Assembly (NCBI GenBank): GCA_043808235.1 | Contig: JAZDFC010000105.1 | Location: 313,455 to 377,454 of the forward strand | DNA length: 64,000 bases | From: JAZDFC01 sp043808235 | GTDB lineage: Bacteria; Bacteroidota; Ignavibacteria; Ignavibacteriales; Melioribacteraceae | Direction of reading: 5' to 3' | Part shown: positions 63,246 to 64,000 of the stretch, in pieces | Numbering within the stretch: position 1 is the stretch's first letter | Layout: each line of letters starts with the position of its first letter | The notes under the pieces: generated by a model | The model's database searches: none | What the model was told of the DNA's origin: nothing | What the model saw: the letters and a program-made list of their open reading frames with translations, nothing else | Position numbers and translations under genes: made by a program

Positions 63246-64000
63246 ATGCAGAATAAACAATTATCTGAAGAAGAATTAAAGCATTTTTCCATAGTTAGAT
63301 TAACTCATATATATCTTCTTTCGGAAAAATTAGAATGTTTTATGTCAGATCAAAAAATAATTATAACTACAAAAAAAAATGAAATTCTTAACAATGAGTT
63401 GCTAACATTGCCTGATTTGATATCTGAAGCACATAAGGATGGTTATACAACTATCGGGGAGTATCTTCATTTAAAAGAGATTGAACCAGATCGCTTCCAA
63501 AAAATATTGGAACAGTCTGGTTTAAAAACTGCAAAATTATGGGTCGAATTAGAGGATCAGTTATTCCAACATTTATTCCCAAATTTAACTTGGTCATCTT
63601 TGTTTTTAATTTCGATGTCTCATTTAGAATATTGCCTTGTTCTGTTTTGTGAGTATATGGCAAAACAAAAAAAAGCAATTCTTAAACTTTCTGATATCAG
63701 TGGGCATAGTACTTATGAAAAATTCATTTTGTATAATAATAAAGTGATTCAAAACAATTATAAATTTAACAAATCTATTTTGTGGAGCAATATTAAAAAT
63801 CATCAGTCAGTAAGGAATTTATTAGTACACAATAATGGTTTGATCGATAGTACCCCAAAGGCAATTACGGTTAAGAATATTATTGAGTCTGGTAATGTGA
63901 ATATAAATTGGAATAGTAACATGGTTCTTGAATTCTCTAAGAAATATTTAGAGGATGTTATAACTGATATTCAAAATTGGATAATAGAATATTTTAACTT
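63246..64000 (+). CDS. AT-rich gene with HEPN-like motif (partial, runs off right edge)
   Basis: An open frame from ATG 63246-63248 with no stop to the window end (251 codons). The frame could extend a few codons upstream without a start codon. The protein is helical and polar, with no signal peptide. Residues 190-195 in QSVRNLLVHNNGLID give R-x4-H, the active-site motif of HEPN RNases, here followed by a polar N. Sampled lines are 25-28% G+C, below the surroundings, hinting at acquired accessory DNA. No family recognised beyond this motif, so defence or toxin function is speculative. Confidence 0.6.
   Translation, partial: MQNKQLSEEELKHFSIVRLTHIYLLSEKLECFMSDQKIIITTKKNEILNNELLTLPDLISEAHKDGYTTIGEYLHLKEIEPDRFQKILEQSGLKTAKLWVELEDQLFQHLFPNLTWSSLFLISMSHLEYCLVLFCEYMAKQKKAILKLSDISGHSTYEKFILYNNKVIQNNYKFNKSILWSNIKNHQSVRNLLVHNNGLIDSTPKAITVKNIIESGNVNINWNSNMVLEFSKKYLEDVITDIQNWIIEYFN

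Overview
The window looks like a chromosomal piece of a free-living, polysaccharide-degrading member of the Bacteroidota/Ignavibacteriota group. Seven proteins end in the 'YPNPFNP' type A sorting tail of the type IX secretion system (T9SS), a style typical of Ignavibacteria. There are two TonB-dependent receptors, a PorV-family protein, a DUF4249 lipoprotein and a two-component propeller kinase. The DNA is AT-rich and most genes have modest Shine-Dalgarno sequences. I see no rRNA, tRNA, CRISPR array, transposase or integrase.

Layout. 1-5200: the start of a lipoprotein gene, a GSCFA (SGNH-like) protein, a GYD-domain protein, and a TonB receptor/DUF4249 lipoprotein pair. 5320-14027: five signalling genes on the minus strand (six-PAS histidine kinase, two stand-alone receivers, receiver-kinase hybrid, beta-propeller kinase), none with a DNA-binding or enzymatic output domain. 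14658-19582: two T9SS cargo proteins, a small membrane protein and a membrane-anchored AraC-type regulator. 19791-24392: small accessory genes (possible PD-(D/E)XK nuclease, MazF-type toxin-antitoxin pair, Rrf2 regulator with three cysteines, DUF4180, DUF3788, 2H phosphoesterase, YdjM-like membrane protein). 24699-33974: an envelope set made of a SurA-like foldase, a TonB receptor, a 1158-residue secreted protein and a PorV-family protein.

34106-61222 is the main feature: a glucuronoxylan-utilisation locus. It holds a LacI regulator, a secreted GH3 with PA14, xylulokinase, xylose isomerase, a cytoplasmic GH3, a GPH sugar symporter with a leftover C-terminal fragment of a second one, an FG-GAP/ASPIC protein, a CBM protein, a GH8-GH115 fusion, an acetylesterase, a CE15 glucuronoyl esterase, GH10, GH30 and GH43. 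Together these would remove lignin esters, acetyl and methylglucuronic acid groups, cut the backbone, trim oligosaccharides, import them and feed D-xylose into the pentose phosphate pathway. There is no SusC/SusD pair; several enzymes carry T9SS tails instead. Two LacI-type operator sequences lie in the promoters of xylB/GH3 and xylA.

61266-64000: PurU, a corrinoid protein, a Phd/YefM antitoxin without an obvious toxin, and an AT-rich, HEPN-like gene that runs off the end.

Most notable: a 28-bp perfect-type palindrome inserted in frame in the sorting tails of two neighbouring xylanases; the GH8-GH115 fusion; the output-less signalling cluster, including a receiver whose only plausible start is ATT; and signs that a foreign GPH transporter replaced a resident one.
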